The notes under the pieces are model-generated. The model saw nothing but the letters and a program-made list of their open reading frames with translations. It searched no databases and was not told the origin of the DNA. The translations under genes were made by a program, and so were the position numbers. A stretch of 41,532 bases of DNA from Paraburkholderia silviterrae (lineage in GTDB: Bacteria > Pseudomonadota > Gammaproteobacteria > Burkholderiales > Burkholderiaceae), in assembly GCF_004353915.1 (NCBI RefSeq), contig NZ_SMRP01000045.1:1-41532 (forward strand), in the 5' to 3' direction. Positions 26,236 through 32,921 of this stretch are shown here, piece by piece. Positions within the stretch are counted from its first letter, which is position 1; every line of letters begins with the position of its first letter.

Positions 26236-28781
26236 ATCCCACCATCGACGCTCAACTCGAACTGGCCGCGATCCGGGAAGTCCGGATCGTTCGCAAGCTC
26301 GAATAGTTCGGTCGCGCCCGGCTGCAACACGCCGCTGGCGAGGCCGGCGGCATCCGGCGCCTGCGCGCGCTCGAAGCGCGTGACCGTCACCGAAGCCACG
26401 CCCGCCAGCTGCTGCGCGGCGGTGATGAGCGGGCTCAGGTAGAACGGCTCGCCCATCAGGAAGCGCTGCGCGTTGAAGAGCCCCGGCGTGCCGTCGGGCT
26501 GCAGGCCGCTCGTGAAGATCGCGAGCAGCAGTTGCGCGAGATCCGCGGCCACATAGCCGGGCGCGACACATACATGCATGGCCATGTTCAGCGGCACGCG
26601 CACGGCGTCCTCGACTTCGAGGTCGTGGCCCGCCATCCGGTAGGCCGCCAGATACGCTTCGAGGCTCGTCTTGAACGCCGTGTCGACGGCCACGCCGCCG
26701 GTGCGCTCGACCGTGACGAACACCGTCGTCCAGGAACCGGTCCAGCGCAGGCTCGCCGACGCGCGCAGCACGCCCGCGAACTGCATCGTGCGGTCCACGT
26801 AGTCCTGCGCGGTGACCGCGCGCTCCTGCTGGCGGAACGCCACGGGCGCGTTCTGCCGCGCGTGCTCGATCGTCTCCGGATCGCGTCCGCCGAATGCGGG
26901 CAGCGGATTCGTCACGCTCACGATATAGCCGCCGCCGGGGAACGCACGGTCGATCAGCGTGATCGAATCGGCGCCGACGTTGCCCGCCGCGCCGTTGCCC
27001 ACGCGGTACTGCGCGCCGAACGTCATGCCGGTCTCGACCGCAAGGCCGTTCACGCCGTCGCCGAAACGCAGATACGTCGTGCCGTCGTTCTCGATTTCCG
27101 TTTCGAAGGCGGGCGCGTCGCCGCCGATCCCCACGCCGAGCAGATCGCCCACCGCGTACCAGTCGGGCGGGTTCCCCGCGACGCCGCCGCCCTCCAGCGT
27201 GACCGCCGGCACGGTGTCGGCGGCGCTCCAGATCGCGGCCTGCGCGGCGCTCTGGATCGGCTGCGTGTCATCGGCCGGCTGGTCGCCCACATACGGGTTG
27301 GCCGCCGCGATCGTCACGCCCGGCTGCGACAGCGCCGGCCGGTAGCGGCCATACGCCGGGAGCGCCGCAAGCGGCTCGGGCATCGTTTCGAGCGGGGCGC
27401 CCAGCGTGCGCCCCTGGTCGGCAAGCACGACGCAGCCGTACGCCACGCTCACTTCGGAGAGCTGCTGGCTCTGGTGCGCCGCGTCCGTGATGCTCGCGAG
27501 GCACAGTGGAAAGGTCAGCGCGTCCGCGTCGTGCCAGACGATGCGCGTGAGCGGCGTGAGCGTGAGCGGGTCGATGCTGTTCACGCCGTCGCGCACGAGG
27601 CGCACCGCGCAGCGCTTCGCGGGGTCGGCGTCCGCAGCCTTGCCGGTGTTGGGCCCCATCGCCTCGGCCAGGATCAGAATGTCGCCGCGCGCAAGCTTGT
27701 ACGTGCCCGCCAGCGTCGCCGTGGTTGCGCCCACCGGCAGGCACAGCGTCTGTGCGCTCCACGCATAAAGCGGCATGGTGCTGTTGTTGGCGAGCAGCGC
27801 GCGCGGGTTCGGCTGCGGCTGCCCGGCGTTCGTGTAGCGGTCGGCCAGCACCTCGAAAAACACCGCGCCCGCCGCGTTCGCCGCGTTGTAGGTCTGCGAA
27901 TCGCGCGGCAAGTCCGGCGTTCGCGCGCCGTCGAATATCGTGCAGCAGCGCGTGCCTGCCGGCACGCCGCCGGGCAGGTCGCCCGCGAGCTGCAGCGCGA
28001 GCCACGCGCGCGCATTGCTGCCGTCGTCGAGCCGGTAGTCGACGAGGCGCACATGGCGCCGCACCGAGGTGCGCAGCCGCGCCGTGCCCAGATACGCCTC
28101 CGTGTCGATCACGTCGTGCCGGTAGCCGAGCTGGTCGGCCACGTAGGCGAGCGTCTCCACCACGGCCACGCCGAGATCCGCCGCGTTGCGCTCGCTCCAG
28201 CGCGGCGCGAGCAGCGACATACGGTCGAGCATCACCTGCACGAAGGCCGGATAGTCGCGCGCCAGATAGTCGATGTCGGGCGGCGTCGCCACGGCGGGCG
28301 CGCACGTCATGGACGTCTTGCAGTCGAACTGCTTCGCGCACTCGACATGGAAGGCGAAGCTCGCGCTGCACAGCACCGGGTCGAAGCCGGCCGGCGGCAC
28401 GAGCGGATCGGGCGGCTCGGCCGCGGGCAGCGGCGCGGCGGGGGCACCGAGTTCCAGCGTGTAAGTCGAGAAGTCGCCCACTTCGCTCGCGGTCACGACG
28501 AGCTGGTTGGTCGCGCCGCGTTGCGCGGAGACCACCTCAATCGAGGTAATGCGGTCGCCGCCCGTGATCCAGACGAGGCTCTTCGAGAGCTTCGCCCCAA
28601 TCGCGCTCGCGAGCGGCGGATCGACATCGGTATTGATGTCGAAGATGAACTGCACGACGATGCGCGCCTCGTTGGACGGATCGACCTGGATGAAGTCGAT
28701 GCCGTTGACGGCCGCCAGGTGCGGGTCGGTGCCCGAGCGCCGCACCAGCTCGCGCCGGACATCCTGTGCGGACAGGCTCAC
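26232..28781 (-). CDS. Baseplate J-type protein, first copy
   Basis: An 849-residue putative baseplate assembly protein related to Afp11/Pvc11 and gpJ. Landmarks are an N-terminal domain beginning SLSAQDVRRELVRRSGTDPH, the conserved PDIDYLARDYPAFVQVMLDR near residues 168-187, VVETLAYVADQLGYRHDVID, RTSVRRHVRLVDYRL, and YLRFGDGVNGLAVETGMTF further on. It would form the baseplate wedge that links the hub to the sheath. The start codon is GTG and overlaps the gp25 stop (GTGA). The translated region is intact. Confidence 0.88.
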   Translation of the reverse strand: MSLSAQDVRRELVRRSGTDPHLAAVNGIDFIQVDPSNEARIVVQFIFDINTDVDPPLASAIGAKLSKSLVWITGGDRITSIEVVSAQRGATNQLVVTASEVGDFSTYTLELGAPAAPLPAAEPPDPLVPPAGFDPVLCSASFAFHVECAKQFDCKTSMTCAPAVATPPDIDYLARDYPAFVQVMLDRMSLLAPRWSERNAADLGVAVVETLAYVADQLGYRHDVIDTEAYLGTARLRTSVRRHVRLVDYRLDDGSNARAWLALQLAGDLPGGVPAGTRCCTIFDGARTPDLPRDSQTYNAANAAGAVFFEVLADRYTNAGQPQPNPRALLANNSTMPLYAWSAQTLCLPVGATTATLAGTYKLARGDILILAEAMGPNTGKAADADPAKRCAVRLVRDGVNSIDPLTLTPLTRIVWHDADALTFPLCLASITDAAHQSQQLSEVSVAYGCVVLADQGRTLGAPLETMPEPLAALPAYGRYRPALSQPGVTIAAANPYVGDQPADDTQPIQSAAQAAIWSAADTVPAVTLEGGGVAGNPPDWYAVGDLLGVGIGGDAPAFETEIENDGTTYLRFGDGVNGLAVETGMTFGAQYRVGNGAAGNVGADSITLIDRAFPGGGYIVSVTNPLPAFGGRDPETIEHARQNAPVAFRQQERAVTAQDYVDRTMQFAGVLRASASLRWTGSWTTVFVTVERTGGVAVDTAFKTSLEAYLAAYRMAGHDLEVEDAVRVPLNMAMHVCVAPGYVAADLAQLLLAIFTSGLQPDGTPGLFNAQRFLMGEPFYLSPLITAAQQLAGVASVTVTRFERAQAPDAAGLASGVLQPGATELFELANDPDFPDRGQFELSVDGGI

Positions 28782-29197
28782 ACGCTTCTCCCGAACACGG
28801 CGGTCGCGGTGGCGCCGCTTTGCCGGTCTGTGTAGGCGATGCGGATCGTCAGCGAGGCGTCGTCGCCCTGCACGTCCACCTCCGAGACGGCGATGAGACC
28901 GCCCAGCCAGGTCTGCAGCGCGCCCATCACCATCACCTGGGTCATGGCCGCGAGCGCCGGGCCGTTGGGGTCGAACACGAGCCCGAGCACGCCGCTGCCA
29001 AAGGTCGGGCGCATCACCCGCTCGCCAGGCGTCGTGAACAGCACGGCCTGGATCAGGTCGTTCAGGTGCCGCACCGCATCGGCCTCGGCGGTGCGGCCGC
29101 GCCCGTCGATGCGGTAAGGCACCGCGATCGGCAAGGCGGGGCCGACGTTGGCCGGCGCATTGAACGCGGGGGTGCTGGGGGTGCTCGGGGTGCTCAT
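28778..29197 (-). CDS. GPW/gp25-family baseplate protein
   Basis: A 139-residue protein of the gp25 family (Afp9/Pvc9), a wedge component that nucleates the sheath. Features are DAVRHLNDLIQAVLFTTPGE, the hallmark RVMRPTFGSGVLGLVFDP, and a C-terminal DASLTIRIAYTDR. An N-terminal Ser/Thr/Pro run (STPSTPSTP) precedes the domain. The start at 29197 overlaps the previous stop by 4 bp (ATGA). Length and content are normal for the family. Confidence 0.9.
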   Translation of the reverse strand: MSTPSTPSTPAFNAPANVGPALPIAVPYRIDGRGRTAEADAVRHLNDLIQAVLFTTPGERVMRPTFGSGVLGLVFDPNGPALAAMTQVMVMGALQTWLGGLIAVSEVDVQGDDASLTIRIAYTDRQSGATATAVFGRSV

Positions 29198-29523
29198 AGC
29201 GCGACCACCCGGGTCTGGGTCGAGACGATCATCGGCGGCCCCTGCGGCACGCCGCTCGCGCTCATCGCCAGCCCCGTCGAAGCCTGCGTGATGGGCGGCG
29301 AGCCGTTCACGAGCACGCGCGTGGCGGGCGTGAGCCAGGTCACGCGCAGGCACGGCTGCGGCGGCGGAATCGTGAACGCGCAGCCGGCAACGAGGTACTG
29401 GTCGGCGAGCGTCGCAACGGGCATGCCGCTCACGAGCACGCGCGGGCTGCCCGGCAGCACCGCGATTTGCCCGCCGTGCGGGCACATGCCCACGGCGCCG
29501 ACATGATAGAGAGGACCGGCCAT
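29194..29523 (-). CDS. PAAR-like spike-tip protein
   Basis: A 109-residue protein resembling the spike-tip proteins of eCIS (Afp10/Pvc10) and PAAR proteins. It has two similar halves with CPHGGQIAVLPGSPRVLVSG, PVATLADQYLVAGCAF and VLVNGSPPITQASTG. His and Cys residues (MCPHGG, AGCAF, QPCLR) could bind metal at the tip. The ATG at 29523 was preferred because AGGGAG lies 6 nt upstream; an ATG two codons earlier touches that site. It lies between the spike and gp25 genes, as in Afp. Confidence 0.82.
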   Translation of the reverse strand: MAGPLYHVGAVGMCPHGGQIAVLPGSPRVLVSGMPVATLADQYLVAGCAFTIPPPQPCLRVTWLTPATRVLVNGSPPITQASTGLAMSASGVPQGPPMIVSTQTRVVAL

Positions 29524-29565
29524 ATGCATCTCCCTGATTGCGCCAATTCGTACTCCGACAGGTTT

Positions 29566-30138
29566 CTAGATCACGGTGAGCGCGCCTTCGTTGACGGTCA
29601 CGGTCGGACCGATCAGCGTGAGCGACGCGCCCTTGCCGTTCTGGATGTAGATGCCCGTGTCGTTGACGATCAGCGTCGCGCCGGTGGTGCTCTTGAGCAT
29701 GATGCCGCCCGTCGGCCCCGGCACGTCGCTGATCATCAGCGTGTTTTGCAGCGTCGTTTGCAGCACGATGGCGGCCACCTCGGGCGGCGCGGCGTGCAGG
29801 AGCGCGGGCACTTCGGCCGCCTCGCCCCAATAGCAGCCGCTCCAGATGGGGTAGTCGGGGTCGCCCTGCTCGAACTCCACCCACACGCCCGAGCCCATCG
29901 GCGGCACCATCGCGAAGCCCATCTGGATGCCGGCCACCGGCACGCACGGCATCGCCCACGAGGTGGGCACGAAGGTGGACACGTCGGGCACGATCACCTG
30001 GATGCGGCAAATTTGCATCGGGTCGACGTTGTTGATCACGGTCGCGCGATATTTGCCGAAAAACTGCTGCGACGCGTTCGAGCTTTCCTTCTCGAGCGAG
30101 GCGCCCGCTTGCGTGGATGACGCTTCGTAGTCGCTCAT
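29566..30138 (-). CDS. Baseplate spike protein, gpV/gp5-like
   Basis: A 190-residue protein of the phage baseplate assembly protein V family, equivalent to the OB-fold and spike part of VgrG/Afp8. It contains FFGKYRATVINNVDPMQICR, VPTSWAMPCVPVAG, PPMGSGVWVEFEQGDPDYP and IWSGCYWG. Its C-terminus is a repetitive beta-stranded tail (GIMLKSTTGATLIVNDTGIY, IQNGKGASLTLIG) expected to form the trimeric spike. The start overlaps the hub gene by 4 bp (ATGA). Here hub and spike are separate genes, unlike fused VgrG of T6SS. Confidence 0.88.
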   Translation of the reverse strand: MSDYEASSTQAGASLEKESSNASQQFFGKYRATVINNVDPMQICRIQVIVPDVSTFVPTSWAMPCVPVAGIQMGFAMVPPMGSGVWVEFEQGDPDYPIWSGCYWGEAAEVPALLHAAPPEVAAIVLQTTLQNTLMISDVPGPTGGIMLKSTTGATLIVNDTGIYIQNGKGASLTLIGPTVTVNEGALTVI

Positions 30139-31262
30139 GACGGGATGCTCCCCAAAGTCGAGACGAGCCCGTTGCGGCTCAGTTCGAAGTCCTGCTTATA
30201 TTCGCCGCGCTTGATCTGATGCGTGACGCCGTTCACGTAGTAAAGCCCGTCGAAGGCGAGACCCGCGCCGCGCAAGCCCACCAGCGAGCGCGGCTTGAGC
30301 ACCTGGCCGTAGCGCAGCACGTTGAGCGTGCCGCTCGCGCTCACGGCTTCGGCGCTGGTCGAGGCGCGTGCCATCGCGATCAGCGCCGCGCGCATCGCGG
30401 ACCACTTCGCCGCGCCCTTGGTGATGTCGATGCGCGTCGGGATCGGCTCGATCGCGCCCAGCGGCGGATTGAGCGGCGTGATGTCGCCCACCGCGATGGG
30501 GATCGGCGTCTTCGTGATGGGCTCCTGGATGGTCACGATCGGCAGCGCCTTGCGCGTGTTTTTGAAGGTGAACTGCAAGTGCTCGACGTTCGTGTACGCG
30601 TCGGCGTCCAGCGCGAGCGCGGGCTGCACGGGGCCCACCTTGATCTGCGGCCCCCAGTACGCGATGCTCTGGCCCGGCTGCGGGCCCGGGTCCTGATAGA
30701 ACACGTAGCCGACCTGGTCGGCGAGGCGCCGGATGTGCTTGAGGTCCGTGCCCTTCTGGCGCGGGATGCGGTCGATCGGCAGCGGCACGTCGATCAGCAC
30801 GCTCGGGATCACCATGGGCGTGACGCCCAGCACCAGGTACTTCACGAGCAGCAGCGCGACCTGCGCCTCGGGCGGCATGGCGGGCAGCGGCAGCCCGCTC
30901 GTGTCGAACAGATCCATCACGCGCGTGAGGTCCTCGCCGATCACCGTGAGCGTGGTCCTGCCGTTCTGCACGTCGGTGCCGATGTGGTGGTCGGTCATCA
31001 CGCCGTCGATCAGCACGTTCATCGAGCCGTTCAACGTCACGGCGACCACCACGCGCATCACGGGCGGAATCGCGCCGCCCGCGAGCAGGAAGATCGTCTG
31101 CAGCGGCGAGTCCACGTCCACGAGGAAGTTCAGCTCGAAGCCGCTCGTGCCGACCGCGCGCGCCGTGACCTTCACCGACTGCAGCGCGTCGATCATGGTT
31201 TGCGTCGCCTTGATCGGGACGACCGGCCCGATCCACAGCGATAGTTCGATTGCGTTGGTCAT
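30135..31262 (-). CDS. Tail hub protein, phage late control gpD-like
   Basis: A 375-residue hub protein of the phage late control D family, equivalent to the gp27-like part of VgrG/Afp8. Landmarks are GFELNFLVDVDSPLQTIFLL, VLIDGVMTDHHIG, LTVIGEDLTRVMDLFD, KGTDLKHIRRLADQVGYVFY and YYVNGVTHQIKRGEYKQDFE. The ATG at 31262 (MTNAIELSL) was chosen over an in-frame GTG three codons earlier; neither has a clear ribosome site. A 176-bp stretch with extragenic repeats separates it from the LysM gene, so this is one of the few breaks in the coupled chain. Confidence 0.88.
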   Translation of the reverse strand: MTNAIELSLWIGPVVPIKATQTMIDALQSVKVTARAVGTSGFELNFLVDVDSPLQTIFLLAGGAIPPVMRVVVAVTLNGSMNVLIDGVMTDHHIGTDVQNGRTTLTVIGEDLTRVMDLFDTSGLPLPAMPPEAQVALLLVKYLVLGVTPMVIPSVLIDVPLPIDRIPRQKGTDLKHIRRLADQVGYVFYQDPGPQPGQSIAYWGPQIKVGPVQPALALDADAYTNVEHLQFTFKNTRKALPIVTIQEPITKTPIPIAVGDITPLNPPLGAIEPIPTRIDITKGAAKWSAMRAALIAMARASTSAEAVSASGTLNVLRYGQVLKPRSLVGLRGAGLAFDGLYYVNGVTHQIKRGEYKQDFELSRNGLVSTLGSIPS

Positions 31263-31312
31263 GGCATTCACATTGGACGGGTCACGTTGGGGCTCGCCGG
31301 AGCGCGCGAGGC

Positions 31313-31446
31313 GTACCGACGCCCCGTTGGGGAGCCGCTACCGAAGGGAGCGTGGGGGCTCATGTCAGTACTCGCCGGGCCGCCCCAAGGGTACTGACGC
31401 CCCCTTGGGGGGGCAGCGACCGAAGGGTGCGTGGGGGCTCATGTCA
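31313..31446. repeat. Two tandem copies of a Burkholderiaceae extragenic repeat
   Basis: Unit A (31313-31367) and unit B (31391-31446) share the frame gtac(c/t)gacgcccc...ttgggg...cgaccgaagggngcgtgggggctcatgtca in outline, with a 78-bp period. The minus-strand TGA of the LysM gene (31439-31441) lies inside unit B. Internal CCCC/GGGG pairs would form hairpins in the transcript between the LysM and hub genes, where they could cause partial termination or affect stability. Confidence 0.8.
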
Positions 31447-31846
31447 ATGCCCCTGGCGCGGTCGCGGGCAGCGGAATCTTGACCTTCACGATGCCTGCCG
31501 GCGGCGCGGGCAAGCCCGGGCCGGGCGGCACCGGGGGCGCCGCTGGCGCCAGCGCGTCGGCGGGATGCACGGCGAGGTTCGCGTCGGCGATGCGCCAGTA
31601 CAGGAGCGGATCGCCCAGATAGCGCGCCGCGATCACGTCGATGCGGTCGCCCTGCTGCACCTGATACATCGTGAGCGTCGGAAAGCTTGCCGCCGCCGGG
31701 ATGATGCGCCGCTTCACATAGCGGATCACGGCGCCGCCGGCGGTGCTCATTTCCAGCACCGGCAGGCCGTAGTAGCGGCTCGAAGTGTCGTAGCCGCTCG
31801 CGGGCAGTGCGCCCGCCGCGAGCAGCGCGCTCAGCATGTCGCTCAT
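31439..31846 (-). CDS. LysM-domain baseplate protein, Afp7-like
   Basis: A 135-residue protein with a LysM motif in its centre: TMYQVQQGDRIDVIAARYLG followed by DPLLYWRIADAN. It also has an N-terminal segment (SRYYGLPVLEM, VIRYVKRRIIP) and a Pro/Ala-rich tail ending PLPATAPGALT. It matches small LysM proteins of eCIS and phage tails (gp53/gpX, Afp7), which bind at the tube-baseplate junction. The start overlaps the preceding gene by 4 bp (ATGA). Its stop codon falls within the extragenic repeat at 31391-31446, so that repeat has shaped the gene end. Confidence 0.88.
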   Translation of the reverse strand: MSDMLSALLAAGALPASGYDTSSRYYGLPVLEMSTAGGAVIRYVKRRIIPAAASFPTLTMYQVQQGDRIDVIAARYLGDPLLYWRIADANLAVHPADALAPAAPPVPPGPGLPAPPAGIVKVKIPLPATAPGALT

Positions 31847-32478
31847 GGGATCCCCGTGATGCCGAGATTGGCCAGCGTCCCGCCTGCTGCGAGTTGCGCG
31901 AGACGTTCCTTTTGCTGTTGGTACGCGAGATAGATGCTGCCGCCGCTCGACGCGTACGGCAGGTCGTCGATGCTCAGCACGCGCAGGCCGAGCGAGACCT
32001 TCGCGCGGATCGGATTGAGCGCGCTGTCGAACATTTCCTCGGTGATGCTGAAGTCGGTCACGCGCACCGGCACGACGCGGTTGCGGCTCCAGACGAACAG
32101 GGCGAGCGGCGCGTCCATGGGCGCGATCTCGAGCACGCCCTGGCGCGCGTTCGCGTCGGCGGCGGCGAGCTGCGCGGTGCTCGGATAGATCATCGTCTCC
32201 AGCGCGGCAAGCTGCGGCGCGATGCCGTTGCTCACCGTGGCCGCGTTGTTGCCGGGGTCGGCGAGCGCGTCCGCGGCGTCGATCTCGGCGTCGAACTTGA
32301 ACGTCTCGATCGCCACGCCCTTCAGGCGCAGCTGGTCGACGTGCGGGCCGCTGTCGCTGCCCACGCCCTGCACCTGCAGCGTGCGCGAGAGCGTCTCGGG
32401 GTTGTACTGCAGCGCGATCACGCGCAGCACGGCGGCGTTCGCGGGATCGACGAGGACAATGCCGGCTTTGAGCATCAT
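31843..32478 (-). CDS. CIS tube-family adaptor protein
   Basis: A 211-residue protein that opens MMLKAGIVLVDP and carries LQYNPETLSRTLQVQG, the YNPE signature of the contractile injection system tube-protein family (the tube-baseplate adaptor of eCIS, often encoded beside the LysM protein). Further landmarks are GVAIETFKFDAEIDAAD, PLALFVWSRNRVVPVRVTDF and MFDSALNPIRAKVSLGLRVL. Two ATGs are adjacent. The first gives the ATGA overlap seen throughout this set, and the second is 6 nt from AGGGAG. It probably sits at the base of the inner tube. Confidence 0.83.
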   Translation of the reverse strand: MMLKAGIVLVDPANAAVLRVIALQYNPETLSRTLQVQGVGSDSGPHVDQLRLKGVAIETFKFDAEIDAADALADPGNNAATVSNGIAPQLAALETMIYPSTAQLAAADANARQGVLEIAPMDAPLALFVWSRNRVVPVRVTDFSITEEMFDSALNPIRAKVSLGLRVLSIDDLPYASSGGSIYLAYQQQKERLAQLAAGGTLANLGITGIP

Positions 32479-32921
32479 CGACTCCCTGGGACCGGACGCG
32501 GTGTGGCGGCCGGCGTTTGCGGGTGGGTTTGTGGCTGTGTTTGTGACTCGATCTGCGGCTGCATTTGATGATGTGTTTGTGGCTCCATCTGCGGCTGCGT
32601 TTGCTGCTGCGCTTGTGGCTGTGTATGTGGCTGCGTTTGACGCTGCGAACGCCGCTGCGTTTGCTGCGTGCCGGTCACGCCGCGCCACACGCGCTCGGCG
32701 AGCATCGCGCCGAGCGACGCCGGTGTGCTGTGCGCGCTGCGCTGCACGTCGAGCGCATGCCACGCGTCGAGCGACGCGCTGCGATAGCCACGCGCGGCAT
32801 CGTCGGCGAAGCGCTGCGTGAGCGCCTGCGCCAGCGCGTCGGCGATCGCGCGCCGCTCGCGCGCGTCGAAGCCTTCGAGCGTGAGCGTGTCGATCGTCAC
32901 GACGATGCGCGCCGGCTTCAT
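32475..32921 (-). CDS. Small eCIS protein with Gln-rich repeat tail
   Basis: A 148-residue protein. Residues 1-85 form a compact helical domain (RIVVTIDTLTLEGFDARERR, AIADALAQALTQRF, LGAMLAERVWRGV) that I do not recognise by name; small proteins opening with a beta-strand of this kind occur in other eCIS sets. Residues ~86-135 are a Gln/Thr/Pro/His run such as QTQPHTQPQ and QTQPQMEPQTHHQ, from imperfect 6-18 bp DNA repeats. It lies between the ATPase and the CIS-tube adaptor with 4-bp overlaps on both sides, so it should be made with them. A role as assembly helper or linker is a guess. Confidence 0.7.
   Translation of the reverse strand: MKPARIVVTIDTLTLEGFDARERRAIADALAQALTQRFADDAARGYRSASLDAWHALDVQRSAHSTPASLGAMLAERVWRGVTGTQQTQRRSQRQTQPHTQPQAQQQTQPQMEPQTHHQMQPQIESQTQPQTHPQTPAATPRPVPGSR
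32490..32660. repeat. Gln-rich coding short repeats
   Basis: On the plus strand the stretch is built of variants of ggctgcgtttg, ggctgtgtttg and ggctccatctg. On the coding strand these encode QTQPQ-type repeats in the 148-residue protein. Confidence 0.8.

Noticed and set aside
26532..28835. 767-codon plus-strand open frame opposite the first J-type gene
   Set aside because: Arg/His/Ala-rich composition typical of antisense frames in high-GC DNA; the minus strand encodes a recognisable baseplate protein.
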